Counted from the first letter of the stretch, positions 26,337 to 35,237 are shown. The stretch is DNA of 35,589 bases from Spirochaetales bacterium (GCA_016935735.1 JAFGQK010000159.1:1-35589), one strand, 5' to 3'. The notes: a model not told the origin generated them from the sequence alone. Made by a program: numbers and translations.

Positions 26337-27065
26337 CTACCGGGTGATAAACTCTACAAAAGACCGGGTAAACACATACTCCGGGACAGGTGAAAGGGTT
26401 GTACTTTTAATACTTAAAAGGGATGTTGTATTATTCTGCAATACATCGGTAATGAGTATTTTTGATGGTTGATACCACCCATCCTTTTCCCTGTAGCCGG
26501 AATATCTGATGGTTTTAAGAAGGTGCATCCCGGAATCATATAACTCTTTTCTTACTATAAGCATCTTTTTTTCATGAACCCACAAGAGTATGCGGTCATA
26601 AGGGGCAGTCCCGGATTTTGATTTAAGTGTAAGTTTTACTACCGGTTCCCGGTTTACTTCGGTCTTGCTTCTTGCCTGTATGGTATAATATTTTTCGTAT
26701 TCCTGGCAGAGAAAATCCTCTATTCTTGCTGCCGTCCCTTCAATAGAATCGTAATAGCCCGCAGGAAAAAAGGTACGGACAAAAGGGGTGTATGCCCATA
26801 TCCCGTCTTTGTTTTTTACATATGCCAGGCCCTGTGAGGAAAGGGGTAATGAGCAGATAAGAAGAAACTCACCTGTTCTGTTCTCTGTAATGCATGTATA
26901 TGTTTTTTCAGACAGTAAACCCGTATCGTTAAACGTCACAATGTGTATTTCCGTTATAACATCCTGGGGGGGGAGAAGAAGGGTATCGAGGGTGTTTAAA
27001 AGATCGCTTTCTGCCCCTGCCGGTAAAGGAAATATAATCATAATAAGAATGATTATATTTTTCAT
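26337..27065 (-). CDS. LolA-like outer-membrane lipoprotein-sorting protein
   Basis: The 242-residue protein has a signal peptide (residues 1-18, ending PAGA). Its mature part is beta-rich with the style of LolA-like lipid-binding half-barrels: GEFLLICSLPLSSQGLAYVK, GIWAYTPFVRTFFP, then YDRILLWVHEKKMLIVRKEL. It would act in the periplasm, binding a lipid or lipoprotein. The start codon overlaps the stop of the FtsX-like permease gene by four bases, indicating coupled translation and a shared pathway. In spirochaetes and other bacteria such LolA-like genes often sit next to MacB/FtsX-type exporters, which supports the call. Confidence 0.82.
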   Translation of the reverse strand: MKNIIILIMIIFPLPAGAESDLLNTLDTLLLPPQDVITEIHIVTFNDTGLLSEKTYTCITENRTGEFLLICSLPLSSQGLAYVKNKDGIWAYTPFVRTFFPAGYYDSIEGTAARIEDFLCQEYEKYYTIQARSKTEVNREPVVKLTLKSKSGTAPYDRILLWVHEKKMLIVRKELYDSGMHLLKTIRYSGYREKDGWYQPSKILITDVLQNNTTSLLSIKSTTLSPVPEYVFTRSFVEFITR

Positions 27066-28516
27066 TTTTCCCTCCCTGTTCCTGTCTGTCTGCTGTTACC
27101 TGCAAGAATAATCAGTGGATACACAGTGATAATCATGATAAGAATGACCAGTATCAAAAGACTCGCAAAAAAAGGGCCGGGAGAAAGGGAAATCAGGAAG
27201 CCATTACTCCCGGGAAAAATGGTATTCCAGCCATTCCCTCCCGGTGATTTCACGAACGCATTAATAATCTGGACAGCGATGACACTTGCCAGGATCCCGG
27301 TAAGGGCAGCAATACATGAGCCAGTAGTTAATCGTATTGTTGTCTCTTTCAGTGTATTTACTATGATATGGGTGTCTGCTTTTCTATCCTTTCTTTTAAG
27401 CAACCGTGCATAGTTCCTGCTCATATGCAGCGATAAGAAAAAGAGAATCAAGAGGAAGGAAAAAGTGATGATTCCATTACCTATCCCTTTATTATGAATA
27501 GAGCCAGGGATTGATCCGGCAGCCTCCTGCCAGGATGAAATTGTTACAGGGAAGGAATTCAACTCAACATACCGCTTGAAATTCTCTATTACCTCATCTT
27601 CTTTATCTTTTTTCCTGATTGACACTGCGATATATTGCCAGCGCGGGATACTGGAATTTTCTTCTCCGTATGCTTTTCTTTTATAGGTGAAAAAATTAAA
27701 AAAGTATGAATCCGGGAGTATGGTGTTTTGTATGGAAGGTCCCGTGGTGATAAAATCCCTGTAAAACTCATCCTCTCCGGGAAGATTCAAATGAGATATA
27801 TTCGCTTTCTTTTTTTCTTCATCACTTTCATGATCCCTTGTTTGAAAAGGGAATGATGATCTGCCGGTATAAGCAATCCAGGGAACTATAGTATAATAGC
27901 CGCGGGAGGAAACAATTCCTGAAAAGACCATTTCCCGTACCGATGATATCCTTGTAGAATCGTTACTGATGAAAAGAAAATCCCCTTCTGTAAGTGGGGT
28001 GTTAAGAAGATCCTCGATCCGATGAACGAGCGGCCGGGGGAGGAATATCCCTTTTATATCATCGATGGGTGAATTACCGGTATGAGAAAAATCATTTTGA
28101 GGAAATACATCAAAAAATGATTCAGGCTCAATTGTTTTTAACCAGAAAGACAGTTTCCCTTTATTTTTGTTCATACAGGTAACAGGATCGAGGGAAAACG
28201 GTGTAAAGGAAACTATTTCATTATTCCCGGCCAGATACTTTTCTATTGAAGCATACTCTCCTGACAGGGATACCCTATCATCAATCTGGCTTATGCGGGG
28301 CATCATGATTAAATCCGGAATAGGACTTTTATCGTGGTGAATCAGAAGATTACCTGTCATAAACTGGATATAATAATCCCTGACATACCCGGTCATTGAA
28401 TCGGTGCGAAAGCTTAAAAGGGGAAATAAAAAAAAAGTGAGGAATGTAATAAGGATAAAAATCGTGGAATAGTTCCATCTGTTTTTTTTTAACTCCTTAC
28501 TCTTCTCTTTGTCCAT
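27062..28516 (-). CDS. FtsX/MacB-like ABC transporter permease
   Basis: The 484-residue membrane protein has the topology of type VII ABC permeases. One N-terminal transmembrane helix (STIFILITFLTFFLFPLLSF) is followed by a ~310-residue periplasmic domain and three C-terminal helices (GIITFSFLLILFFLSLHM; the segment around GSCIAALTGILASVIAVQII; FFASLLILVILIMIITVYPL). No ATPase gene is adjacent. The partner LolA-like protein is encoded directly downstream. A lipoprotein- or lipid-trafficking role is inferred from this pairing. The sequence is divergent, so the exact subfamily is uncertain. Confidence 0.75.
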   Translation of the reverse strand: MDKEKSKELKKNRWNYSTIFILITFLTFFLFPLLSFRTDSMTGYVRDYYIQFMTGNLLIHHDKSPIPDLIMMPRISQIDDRVSLSGEYASIEKYLAGNNEIVSFTPFSLDPVTCMNKNKGKLSFWLKTIEPESFFDVFPQNDFSHTGNSPIDDIKGIFLPRPLVHRIEDLLNTPLTEGDFLFISNDSTRISSVREMVFSGIVSSRGYYTIVPWIAYTGRSSFPFQTRDHESDEEKKKANISHLNLPGEDEFYRDFITTGPSIQNTILPDSYFFNFFTYKRKAYGEENSSIPRWQYIAVSIRKKDKEDEVIENFKRYVELNSFPVTISSWQEAAGSIPGSIHNKGIGNGIITFSFLLILFFLSLHMSRNYARLLKRKDRKADTHIIVNTLKETTIRLTTGSCIAALTGILASVIAVQIINAFVKSPGGNGWNTIFPGSNGFLISLSPGPFFASLLILVILIMIITVYPLIILAGNSRQTGTGREK

Positions 28517-28566
28517 ATACCTTTCATTTTTTTAAAATCCTTCCGGTTCACCATATCATATCAGTA

Positions 28567-28595
28567 TTGACATGACAATACTTTTTTTTTATGAA
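28567..28595 (+). promoter_or_regulatory. candidate promoter of rsmE
   Basis: A perfect TTGACA (28567-28572), a 17-base spacer and TATGAA (28590-28595) would start transcription near 28602. This excludes ATG 28591 as the start codon and favours ATG 28633. Confidence 0.5.
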
Positions 28596-28632
28596 AGAAG
28601 ATGTAAGGAAAAAGAAAGAAGGAAAACTTGTT

Positions 28633-29352
28633 ATGAACCTTATCCTGTTTGAAGAACAAGCTATGACCCAGGAACTTCCCCTGGATGATCCGAGGGCTGT
28701 TCATATCATCTCTGTTTTACGGTGTGTCCCGGGAAAAGCTTTTGATGCCGGCTTTGTTAATGGCCCGCGGGGAAAAGGGATTGTCCGTTCAATATCCTCT
28801 TCCTCACTTATTCTTGATTTTATCTTTCCGGATAATCAGATAAATGAAAAGCTCTATCCTGTTACCTTTATTGCAGGACTTCCGCGCCCCCAGACTGCAC
28901 GAAAAATATTACAGGAAGTTACCTCCCTTGGTGTGGCTGCTCTCTATTTCGTCTGTACAGAAAAAGGGGAAGCGTCCTATAGAAAAAGCAGGTTATGGAC
29001 AAAAGGGGAATTCAGAAAATATATCATCGCAGGAGCTGAGCAGGCTTTCAGTACACTGCTCCCGGAAATTAAACTGTTTGACGATCTCGGGGAGTGTCTT
29101 CATTATCTGCCGGAAGGAGAGAAAATAGCCCTGGATAATTATGAAGCGGTTATTTCTTTAAATGATTACAGGTATAACCACTCCCGGGGTATCCTGCTCA
29201 TTGGACCGGAAAAAGGATGGTCTGCCGGGGAGAGAAATCTGCTCAGGGAAAAAGGATACACCCTTGCAGGACTTGGGAACAGGGTATTAAGAAGTGAAAC
29301 TGCCGCAGTTGCAGGTATTGTCCTTGTTCTTGCCGGGATGAAACTTATTTGA
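28633..29352 (+). CDS. rsmE: 16S rRNA (uracil1498-N3)-methyltransferase
   Basis: RsmE methylates N3 of U1498 in 16S rRNA using SAM. From ATG 28633 the protein has 239 residues, a normal length. The N-terminal PUA-like part includes HIISVLRCVPGKAFDAG. The C-terminal SPOUT knot has ILLIGPEKGWSAGERNLLRE and GLGNRVLRSETAAVAGIVLV, the SAM-binding signature. An upstream in-frame ATG at 28591 falls inside the candidate -10; GAAGGA at 28617-28622 serves 28633. It is divergent from the FtsX-like gene and followed closely by a convergent barrel gene. Confidence 0.92.
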   Translation: MNLILFEEQAMTQELPLDDPRAVHIISVLRCVPGKAFDAGFVNGPRGKGIVRSISSSSLILDFIFPDNQINEKLYPVTFIAGLPRPQTARKILQEVTSLGVAALYFVCTEKGEASYRKSRLWTKGEFRKYIIAGAEQAFSTLLPEIKLFDDLGECLHYLPEGEKIALDNYEAVISLNDYRYNHSRGILLIGPEKGWSAGERNLLREKGYTLAGLGNRVLRSETAAVAGIVLVLAGMKLI

Positions 29353-29360
29353 TTCTGCTC

Positions 29361-30140
29361 TTAAAACCGTATATCCGCGATAATCCCATTTGCGATTCCA
29401 TTTCTTTCCACCGGTGTATCAAGATACTCAATAATATCACCAAGATACTGGATAAAATATTTTAAGGTAAAAGCCTCGCTGAAAGTGAATTTACATCCTC
29501 CAATAACTGAATATCCGAATCCATCAGTGTAGGAAATAGTAAAGCCGGCATGTGCCATGAAAAGTGAAGTAAAGGAATATGCAGCTTCTCCCCACACCGA
29601 CCCGGTAATGACATCCTCACTATCCCAGCTAAAGAAGATTTTGCAGAAAAGCCTTAACTGATCTACCGGGTAAATTGCACCACTCATGGATGGAAGGTAA
29701 TAATGATAACCGGAAGAGGGAAAGAACAACCCCCTGGCGCCGAAAGTGATCTCCAGAGTCTCTGTCTCCTGGGTAAGATTTGCATCAAACTTATGGGAAA
29801 ATTGCCCCTGGGAATCGATTCCAAGCCCATATACTGCATCCATGTAAAAGGTTTCGGTAAAGTTGATAACAGGTCCCAGGGAAAAGACATGTGTATACCA
29901 GTCGGTTGCATCGATACGATTGGCTTCAATCTTTACGGATAATATCGGGATGATACGTATCAACAGGACATCCAGGGTATCAAACCGGTAAGTTTCATTA
30001 AAATAATAGCTGAATGTCAAGGATGCGATGTTGCGAAATCCTTCCGGCCGGACCGGAATAATACATAGGACAAGGAATACTGTTGTAAGAACAAATCGTT
30101 TCATGGCCTTAAGCCATATTCCTTTTCTCGGTTTTTCCAT
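29361..30140 (-). CDS. predicted outer-membrane beta-barrel protein
   Basis: The 259-residue protein has a signal peptide that includes FVLTTVFLVLCIIPVRPEG; translation may start at Met13 rather than Met1, since a tighter signal sequence begins there. The mature part alternates polar and hydrophobic residues with many aromatics (ASLTFSYYFNETYRF, LFMAHAGFTISYTDGF) and ends in Phe (IIADIRF), as expected for a barrel inserted by BamA. No family is recognised. It is convergent with rsmE. Confidence 0.75.
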   Translation of the reverse strand: MEKPRKGIWLKAMKRFVLTTVFLVLCIIPVRPEGFRNIASLTFSYYFNETYRFDTLDVLLIRIIPILSVKIEANRIDATDWYTHVFSLGPVINFTETFYMDAVYGLGIDSQGQFSHKFDANLTQETETLEITFGARGLFFPSSGYHYYLPSMSGAIYPVDQLRLFCKIFFSWDSEDVITGSVWGEAAYSFTSLFMAHAGFTISYTDGFGYSVIGGCKFTFSEAFTLKYFIQYLGDIIEYLDTPVERNGIANGIIADIRF

Positions 30141-30213
30141 CTCTTTTCTCCTTCAATAAATAAATTACCCGGAATACTCAGCCTTTAAAGGCTTCATCCC
30201 CCTGGACTGATAC

Positions 30214-30255
30214 CCCTCTGATCTTCTGACTTCTGACCCTCTGATCTTCTGACTT
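30214..30255. repeat. 19-bp direct repeat, period 23
   Basis: CCCTCTGATCTTCTGACTT occurs at 30214-30232 and again at 30237-30255, with a partial copy of the same motif between. It lies just downstream of the GT2 gene's stop (minus strand). It resembles the short intergenic repeats seen scattered in some genomes; no function is evident. Confidence 0.7.
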
Positions 30256-30264
30256 TCCTGTCCT

Positions 30265-33159
30265 TCATACCTTAAATCCCCTGCGGTCCATCTGGCCCCA
30301 TTGAGAAACCCTGGCAAGCATGCTGAAAAATCCCTTTATCCGGAGCAGATTCATAAACTGGCGAAAACCGAAGTTCTCTAAAAATGCATAAAGAATAAGA
30401 CCCAGCTTGTCTTTCACAGGGAAATAATACCTCCGGTACTCGGTAAGGATAAGTGATATAAAAGAGACCAGGATACCAAGCAGGATAGTAGCAGTGAATA
30501 CAAGCAGGAAGAGGGGAATACTTATCCAACCAGATAACAGGGAGACAATAAGTACGATATATCCTTCGGCTTCAAACCATGGCCCCAGGACTTCAAACAG
30601 GAGGAAATAGGGAAAACTTAAAAGCCCAATCCTGCCATAAGTGGGATTAAAAAGCATACGCATATGAAAGGTGATGATTTCCAGTAAACCTCTCTGCCAC
30701 CGGTCACGCTGCTGGACGAGTACTTTCGTTGTTTCAGGTATCTCTGTCCAGCAGTTTGCATTGTATCCGTACTGGACAGAAAAGGGGATACGTCTTTCCC
30801 GTAAACCACGTATAAGACGGACTACCAGTTCCATATCCTCCCCGACTGTATCCTTTCCGGCGGTGTTCGCCATGTAATACTCGCTCTGGGTAAGATAGCC
30901 GTGGGCATTTACCACTGTCCGCCGGTGAAAGACCCCGAACGCCCCGGAGATAATGAGGAGAAGCTTGAGTGCAGACCAGCCCACCCGGCCGGCCATGAAT
31001 GCACGAAGGTATTCAATAGTCTGGAAACGGGCAATGTGACCCTTTGGAATTCTCTTTTTAACAAGGGCACCCTTACGGACAGTACACCCATTCACGGGAA
31101 GAATATTCCCGCCGGCAGCAATCACTTCATTTTCAGAATAAAGGAAAATTCCCGCCATGTTCAATAGTGCATCCCTTTCCAGGAGAGAATCCGCATCAAT
31201 CCCTGCAAAATATTCCTTCCTGGCAATATTGATGCCGGCATTCAGGGAATCTGCTTTCCCGCCATTCATCTTATCCACAACAAGGAGTTCCGGGTATTGT
31301 TTACTCGCATATACCCCGCGGATTTCCTGTGTATTCAGATAGCGGTGTATAAAGATTTCCGTTCGCTCCAATTCAAAATGTGAAACAAGCTTTTCCAGCG
31401 TATTGTCCTGGGAACCGTCATTAATCACAATAATTTCATAATCAGGGTACCGGAGGTTAAGCAGGGCGCTTACACTCTCTACAATAGAGGCTTCTTCATT
31501 AAAAGCCGGTGAAATAATGGAGATTGATGGAAGAATATATTCCTTAAAAAGAAAAGAATGACGTATGAGTGAATCGATCCCGGATTGACGGCGGATCTCC
31601 TTTATGGAAAAAATAAGCAGGAGGATATAAATCATATTAAGGGAAGAAGCATAAAGAGCAAATACAGAGTTGAAACAGCTAAAAAACTGCTGCACCAGCC
31701 CGGAAAAACCGGTGTGGGGTGTGAAAAATGAAAAAAGCAGGCAGACGACCGGTACTATCCCGAGTCCGGTAAACAGAAAAAGAACCAGGAGTGGACGCCT
31801 GGAATGCTCCATCTTCTTAAGACGTTCTTTTGACTTACTCTTCGAATGCAGCCCAAGCTCATCAAGAAGATTTTCTTTAAGATAATATTGCAGTTCACGA
31901 ATACAATTAAGCCTTTTCTCCTGCTCCTTATCCTGTTCCGGTTTTTGAAAGATAAGCCATCGCAATACCTTGAATACTTTCTCCTTGATTTCTGCGTTTA
32001 CATTCTGATTTAAAAAATTAATGATCTCCTTCATCTTCCCCTGCTGTATGATCTCAAACAGGATACATTCGATCATCTCTGCATCAGGGGAAAGGAGTTT
32101 TTCCATAAGATAATCTACAAATTTTGACAGAACATCAACAAAAACAGTATGTGCCATTGGCCGTTCTTCCTTCAGACACTGGTACATGATCCTGTTAAAG
32201 TACTTCGGTTGGGCCCGTACAATCGCTGTGAGTGCAAGGGTTACACTCTTTCGGATGATATGATCGTTCATATACTTAAAGAGTAATTCCAGTGAATTGT
32301 CAGCCGGCAGTCTTCCCAGGGATTCGGCCACAAGGTTCCGTATAAGAAAATCATTGTGAACAAGGTACCGTTCGTGGTTCATGGATCCTACATAAACTGT
32401 GGTAAGCACACGAATCGCCTCGTGAGCAATATCAAGATCCTCTGAATCTACCAGGTTTTCAAGGTATTCCTGCAATTCGGTAGTGGGTGAACACCTGGCA
32501 AAATGGATAAGGAGAAGGCGTATCTCTTTTTCAGTTCGCTGTTTAAAAAGAGGGACTAAAGCAGCCATCTCATCGCCCAATTCCGAAAGAAGCCCCCAGA
32601 TTCTTTTTTGAAAGCGCAGCGGTTCTCCGGCAAGACCGTCTATGATTGACGGGATTGTCACCCCTGCCCCGCCGACCTTTGAAAGTCCATCAATAAGATA
32701 GAGTTTGACAAGCCTGCATTGCTCCCGCTCCAGGGCATGAATCAGTAATGTACATACATTCTGTGTCGGTACAAGGGGAAGGTACAGGGCAGACCGGAGA
32801 CGCCGATACCTGTTTTTCGAATGGAGATCCCGGAAAAGACGTACATCCACACGGTTCCGTGAAAGCAGGTTCTTTAAAATTTCCTGTTGATTTCCTGTCA
32901 GATTAATGGAATCGGAAATTTTCGAACACTCTTCAAGAAAAAGCCACCGGTGCCGGCGGATAAAACGGTCAGTCACCGGTGCTGGTTTTACCATCCCGCT
33001 TTCCTGTCCAAGGTGTGTGCCGATTATTGCCCGGGCCAGATGCTGATGCCGTGCCCGGATTTTCCTGTACAAACCGGAAAAAAAGAAAAGAATTCCTGTT
33101 ATAAGGTTCAACAAAAGAACGGTTAAAAATATAAACCAGGCAGGGTGAAAAAAGTTCAT
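30265..33159 (-). CDS. membrane GT2 polysaccharide synthase with N-terminal HEAT-repeat region
   Basis: The 964-residue protein starts with a transmembrane helix (about 7-29), then a ~350-residue all-helical region with HEAT/armadillo-like repeats (about 90-430, e.g. DLDIAHEAIRVLTTV, IRNLVAESLGRLPADNSLEL). Two transmembrane helices follow (about 457-520), then a processive family-2 glycosyltransferase domain (about 545-830): SIISPAFNEEASIV, VINDGSQDNT, DAD (655-657), GED (773-775, catalytic base) and the QRDRW motif (817-821). C-terminal membrane helices follow. This is the BcsA/PgaC arrangement for making and exporting a beta-glycan; the sugar is unknown. No PilZ domain is seen. The start overlaps the stop of the GGDEF-REC gene by four bases. 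Confidence 0.85.
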   Translation of the reverse strand: MNFFHPAWFIFLTVLLLNLITGILFFFSGLYRKIRARHQHLARAIIGTHLGQESGMVKPAPVTDRFIRRHRWLFLEECSKISDSINLTGNQQEILKNLLSRNRVDVRLFRDLHSKNRYRRLRSALYLPLVPTQNVCTLLIHALEREQCRLVKLYLIDGLSKVGGAGVTIPSIIDGLAGEPLRFQKRIWGLLSELGDEMAALVPLFKQRTEKEIRLLLIHFARCSPTTELQEYLENLVDSEDLDIAHEAIRVLTTVYVGSMNHERYLVHNDFLIRNLVAESLGRLPADNSLELLFKYMNDHIIRKSVTLALTAIVRAQPKYFNRIMYQCLKEERPMAHTVFVDVLSKFVDYLMEKLLSPDAEMIECILFEIIQQGKMKEIINFLNQNVNAEIKEKVFKVLRWLIFQKPEQDKEQEKRLNCIRELQYYLKENLLDELGLHSKSKSKERLKKMEHSRRPLLVLFLFTGLGIVPVVCLLFSFFTPHTGFSGLVQQFFSCFNSVFALYASSLNMIYILLLIFSIKEIRRQSGIDSLIRHSFLFKEYILPSISIISPAFNEEASIVESVSALLNLRYPDYEIIVINDGSQDNTLEKLVSHFELERTEIFIHRYLNTQEIRGVYASKQYPELLVVDKMNGGKADSLNAGINIARKEYFAGIDADSLLERDALLNMAGIFLYSENEVIAAGGNILPVNGCTVRKGALVKKRIPKGHIARFQTIEYLRAFMAGRVGWSALKLLLIISGAFGVFHRRTVVNAHGYLTQSEYYMANTAGKDTVGEDMELVVRLIRGLRERRIPFSVQYGYNANCWTEIPETTKVLVQQRDRWQRGLLEIITFHMRMLFNPTYGRIGLLSFPYFLLFEVLGPWFEAEGYIVLIVSLLSGWISIPLFLLVFTATILLGILVSFISLILTEYRRYYFPVKDKLGLILYAFLENFGFRQFMNLLRIKGFFSMLARVSQWGQMDRRGFKV

Positions 33160-34301
33160 CGATTTACCCCCCTCGTGATGTTGGTGATGAGTCCCACAAT
33201 CTCTGTAATGGAAAGCGGTTTACGAAAAAAATAGCGGATATCCCTTTCCACCGCTTTTTTTATATACTCCTCGTTTTTTTTATGGGAAATGAGTATAAAC
33301 GGAATTGTATTCCAGAGTGCATTGGTGCAAAGTTTCTCCCGGATGGTAAATCCGTTCAACCTTGGAGTCATCACTTCACAGATAATGATATTGGGTGGTG
33401 TAGACTGGATAAAAGAAAGCGCATTTTCACCATCCGTACATATATGTACAATGAAGCCCGCGGCTTTAATAGCCCGGGCAACCAGTTCTATCGAAACCTG
33501 GTCCGGTTCTATAATAAGTATTACCGGTCTGTACGATGTTGAAGATTCCATGATTTTAGAGGAATCACAGATAGTATTCGTTCCCTGTTGCTCGGCAAAA
33601 CCAAGGCGTTTTAATGCAGTGAGTTCGATTTGCAGGGCGAGTTCGCCGGATGTTCCTTTATGACGGAAAAACTCTGACAGGTTCACCAGCCCCATGGAAA
33701 CAGTTAATCGCTTAAGATAAAGTTCGGAATTTTGCACCTGCTTGCGTATTTCTTCTGCTGCTGCCCTGGCCCCGGAAATATCGCATGCAGGGATATAATA
33801 ACCAAAAACAGGCCCCCCGAGCCGGAAGACCCTGTGGGACATATTCCTGTGTTCTGCCTGGTAATTTTCCAGGAGATGCGCTATTGCACGAAGTGCATCA
33901 TCACCCCCCCTCCGTCCGTGAAGCACGTTGATTTCCACAATATTGTCAAGTTTAATCGCAATCAGAACACCATTGGCAAGATTCTCCCGGACCCTGGTAA
34001 ACTCATCCGGGAGGAAAATGCGAAAAAGGTAATCATTTCCCAATCCCGTAAGGGGATCCTGGGTAAGTTGTTCTTCTTCAGAAAGGTTTTTTTTTCCGGT
34101 GAAATGGGTTTCTTTCTGATACATAAAGAAAATTGTAGTAAAAAAGGTGAATGCTGTCAAACTTTTATTGGATACCACCTTGTTTAAAATATTACATAGA
34201 TCTTTGTCTGTGTATATTCCGGGTAGGATTTCGAGAATTTTTACCAGTAAAATTCCAAGATTTTCGACCTGGTAGTACTGGCGTTGGCCCGGATCATACA
34301 T
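33156..34301 (-). CDS. degenerate GGDEF domain fused to degenerate response-regulator receiver
   Basis: The protein has 381 residues. After a short N-terminal segment, a GGDEF-fold domain (about 78-235) has the conserved DPLTGLGN (82-89) and a metal-site Asp (D119), but the signature loop is GGPVF (162-166) instead of GGDEF, so diguanylate cyclase activity should be lost. A C-terminal receiver domain (about 258-375) keeps the acidic pocket (E265, D267), a Ser (339) and the conserved Lys (K361, FFRKPL). Its phospho-acceptor position holds Glu (E309 in IIICEVMTPRLNGF). The domain order GGDEF then REC is the reverse of PleD/WspR. Four-base overlap with the GT2 gene implies that it regulates or assembles with that synthase. 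Confidence 0.82.
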   Translation of the reverse strand: MYDPGQRQYYQVENLGILLVKILEILPGIYTDKDLCNILNKVVSNKSLTAFTFFTTIFFMYQKETHFTGKKNLSEEEQLTQDPLTGLGNDYLFRIFLPDEFTRVRENLANGVLIAIKLDNIVEINVLHGRRGGDDALRAIAHLLENYQAEHRNMSHRVFRLGGPVFGYYIPACDISGARAAAEEIRKQVQNSELYLKRLTVSMGLVNLSEFFRHKGTSGELALQIELTALKRLGFAEQQGTNTICDSSKIMESSTSYRPVILIIEPDQVSIELVARAIKAAGFIVHICTDGENALSFIQSTPPNIIICEVMTPRLNGFTIREKLCTNALWNTIPFILISHKKNEEYIKKAVERDIRYFFRKPLSITEIVGLITNITRGVNR

Positions 34302-34787
34302 AGTTTTATGTGTATGTGTATCATTTTCGTGATAAGGTTGTGAAAAAAATAAGGAATTTTATGAGTATAAAAAAGTTTTATTTCCTGTTGTCTTTTCTCA
34401 GGAAGCGATCAGTATTTTTCAGAATGGTTCTACCCAGTTCTTTGCCATCTGTTTGGGTGTTTATTATAATTGTTTCCACAATAAAGTATTTATCAAAACC
34501 CATTATATTAACCTGGGGTTTCGTTCAACATAGTCTTTCCGAAATAAGTTAAGAAAATGGAATTAGCTTAAACCTTTGCTGACAAGTTATGGTTTGCTCT
34601 ATTTCGGAAAGACTCCTATATGTTTTATGTCCAGTGTCTGACGCTCTTGATAGTGAAGGTGAGCCAAAGTACATGGATGTTCTTTGGCTCACTTAATAAA
34701 TACATAACAATAGTGTCTTTTTTTATCTCCTAAAAGTTTTAAATAATCAATGCCAAATTCTTTTTGTAAGAATCTTTACAAATATTA
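34302..34787. other. gene-poor interval with inverted repeats
   Basis: This 486-base stretch separates the GGDEF-REC gene from the WD40-like gene. Short open frames exist but none has coding character or a ribosome-binding site that convinces me. It contains the MITE-like element at 34532-34614 and an 11-bp inverted repeat GTGAGCCAAAG/CTTTGGCTCAC (34659-34669, 34682-34692) that has no T-run and so is a poor terminator. Confidence 0.5.
34532..34614. repeat. 83-bp element with 15-bp perfect terminal inverted repeats (MITE-like)
   Basis: AGTCTTTCCGAAATA (34532-34546) and TATTTCGGAAAGACT (34600-34614) are exact reverse complements, 53 bases apart. There is no coding capacity between them, and no target-site duplication is visible at the edges. 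It could be a miniature inverted-repeat element or a long hairpin RNA. Confidence 0.5.
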
Positions 34788-35237
34788 TTATTTCATATCA
34801 TTGAAATTAAATATTCTACAGTCAGATCCACATGTTACTATATTCTTGCCATCAGGAGAGAAGATAACAGCTTGTGTATATGCCATTGTATTGACATTTA
34901 GTAGTATTAGGAAGCTACCACTATAATCAAAGACACGACAATCTGCTCCTCCTGTTATAACGGTTTTTCCGTCAGGTGAAAAAGCAACTGCTTGTGTATA
35001 TGCCATCGTATTGACATCTAATTTTCTAAGTAAATTCCCAGATTTAAAATCAAAGACACGACAATCTGCTCCTCCTGTTATAACAGTTTTCCCGTCAGGT
35101 GAAAAAGCAACTGCTTGTGTATATGCCATCGTATTGACATCTAATTTTTTGTTAAAATCAATTCTTCTGACATTATCTGGAATACTAACGCAACTAAATA
35201 TAAAAATTACAAATAAAGAAATAAAACATATTTTCAT
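34788..35237 (-). CDS. lipoprotein with three near-identical WD40-like repeats
   Basis: The 149-residue protein begins with a signal and lipobox (IFSC, Cys16). Three WD40-like units follow with a 41-residue period, each containing VNTMAYTQAVxFSPDGK and a CRxFxF strand. The first two are almost identical in protein and DNA (123-bp period). WD40 propellers normally have about seven blades, so this product would need to oligomerise, or the gene has shrunk by recombination between repeats. GAGGG upstream of ATG 35237 is a usable ribosome-binding site. It lies directly downstream of the group II intron end, so the gene may be a 3' part of a longer interrupted locus. Confidence 0.7.
   Translation of the reverse strand: MKICFISLFVIFIFSCVSIPDNVRRIDFNKKLDVNTMAYTQAVAFSPDGKTVITGGADCRVFDFKSGNLLRKLDVNTMAYTQAVAFSPDGKTVITGGADCRVFDYSGSFLILLNVNTMAYTQAVIFSPDGKNIVTCGSDCRIFNFNDMK

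Noticed and set aside
30214..30255. CRISPR array
   Set aside because: Only two copies of a 19-bp repeat with a four-base gap; there are no spacers and no cas genes.
34310..34552. 80-codon plus-strand frame
   Set aside because: Hydrophobic in part but without a ribosome-binding site or family likeness, and it runs into the inverted repeat at 34532. Not supported as a gene.
34659..34692. Intrinsic terminator at the GTGAGCCAAAG inverted repeat
   Set aside because: The stem is good, but neither strand has a T-run after it and no gene ends next to it.
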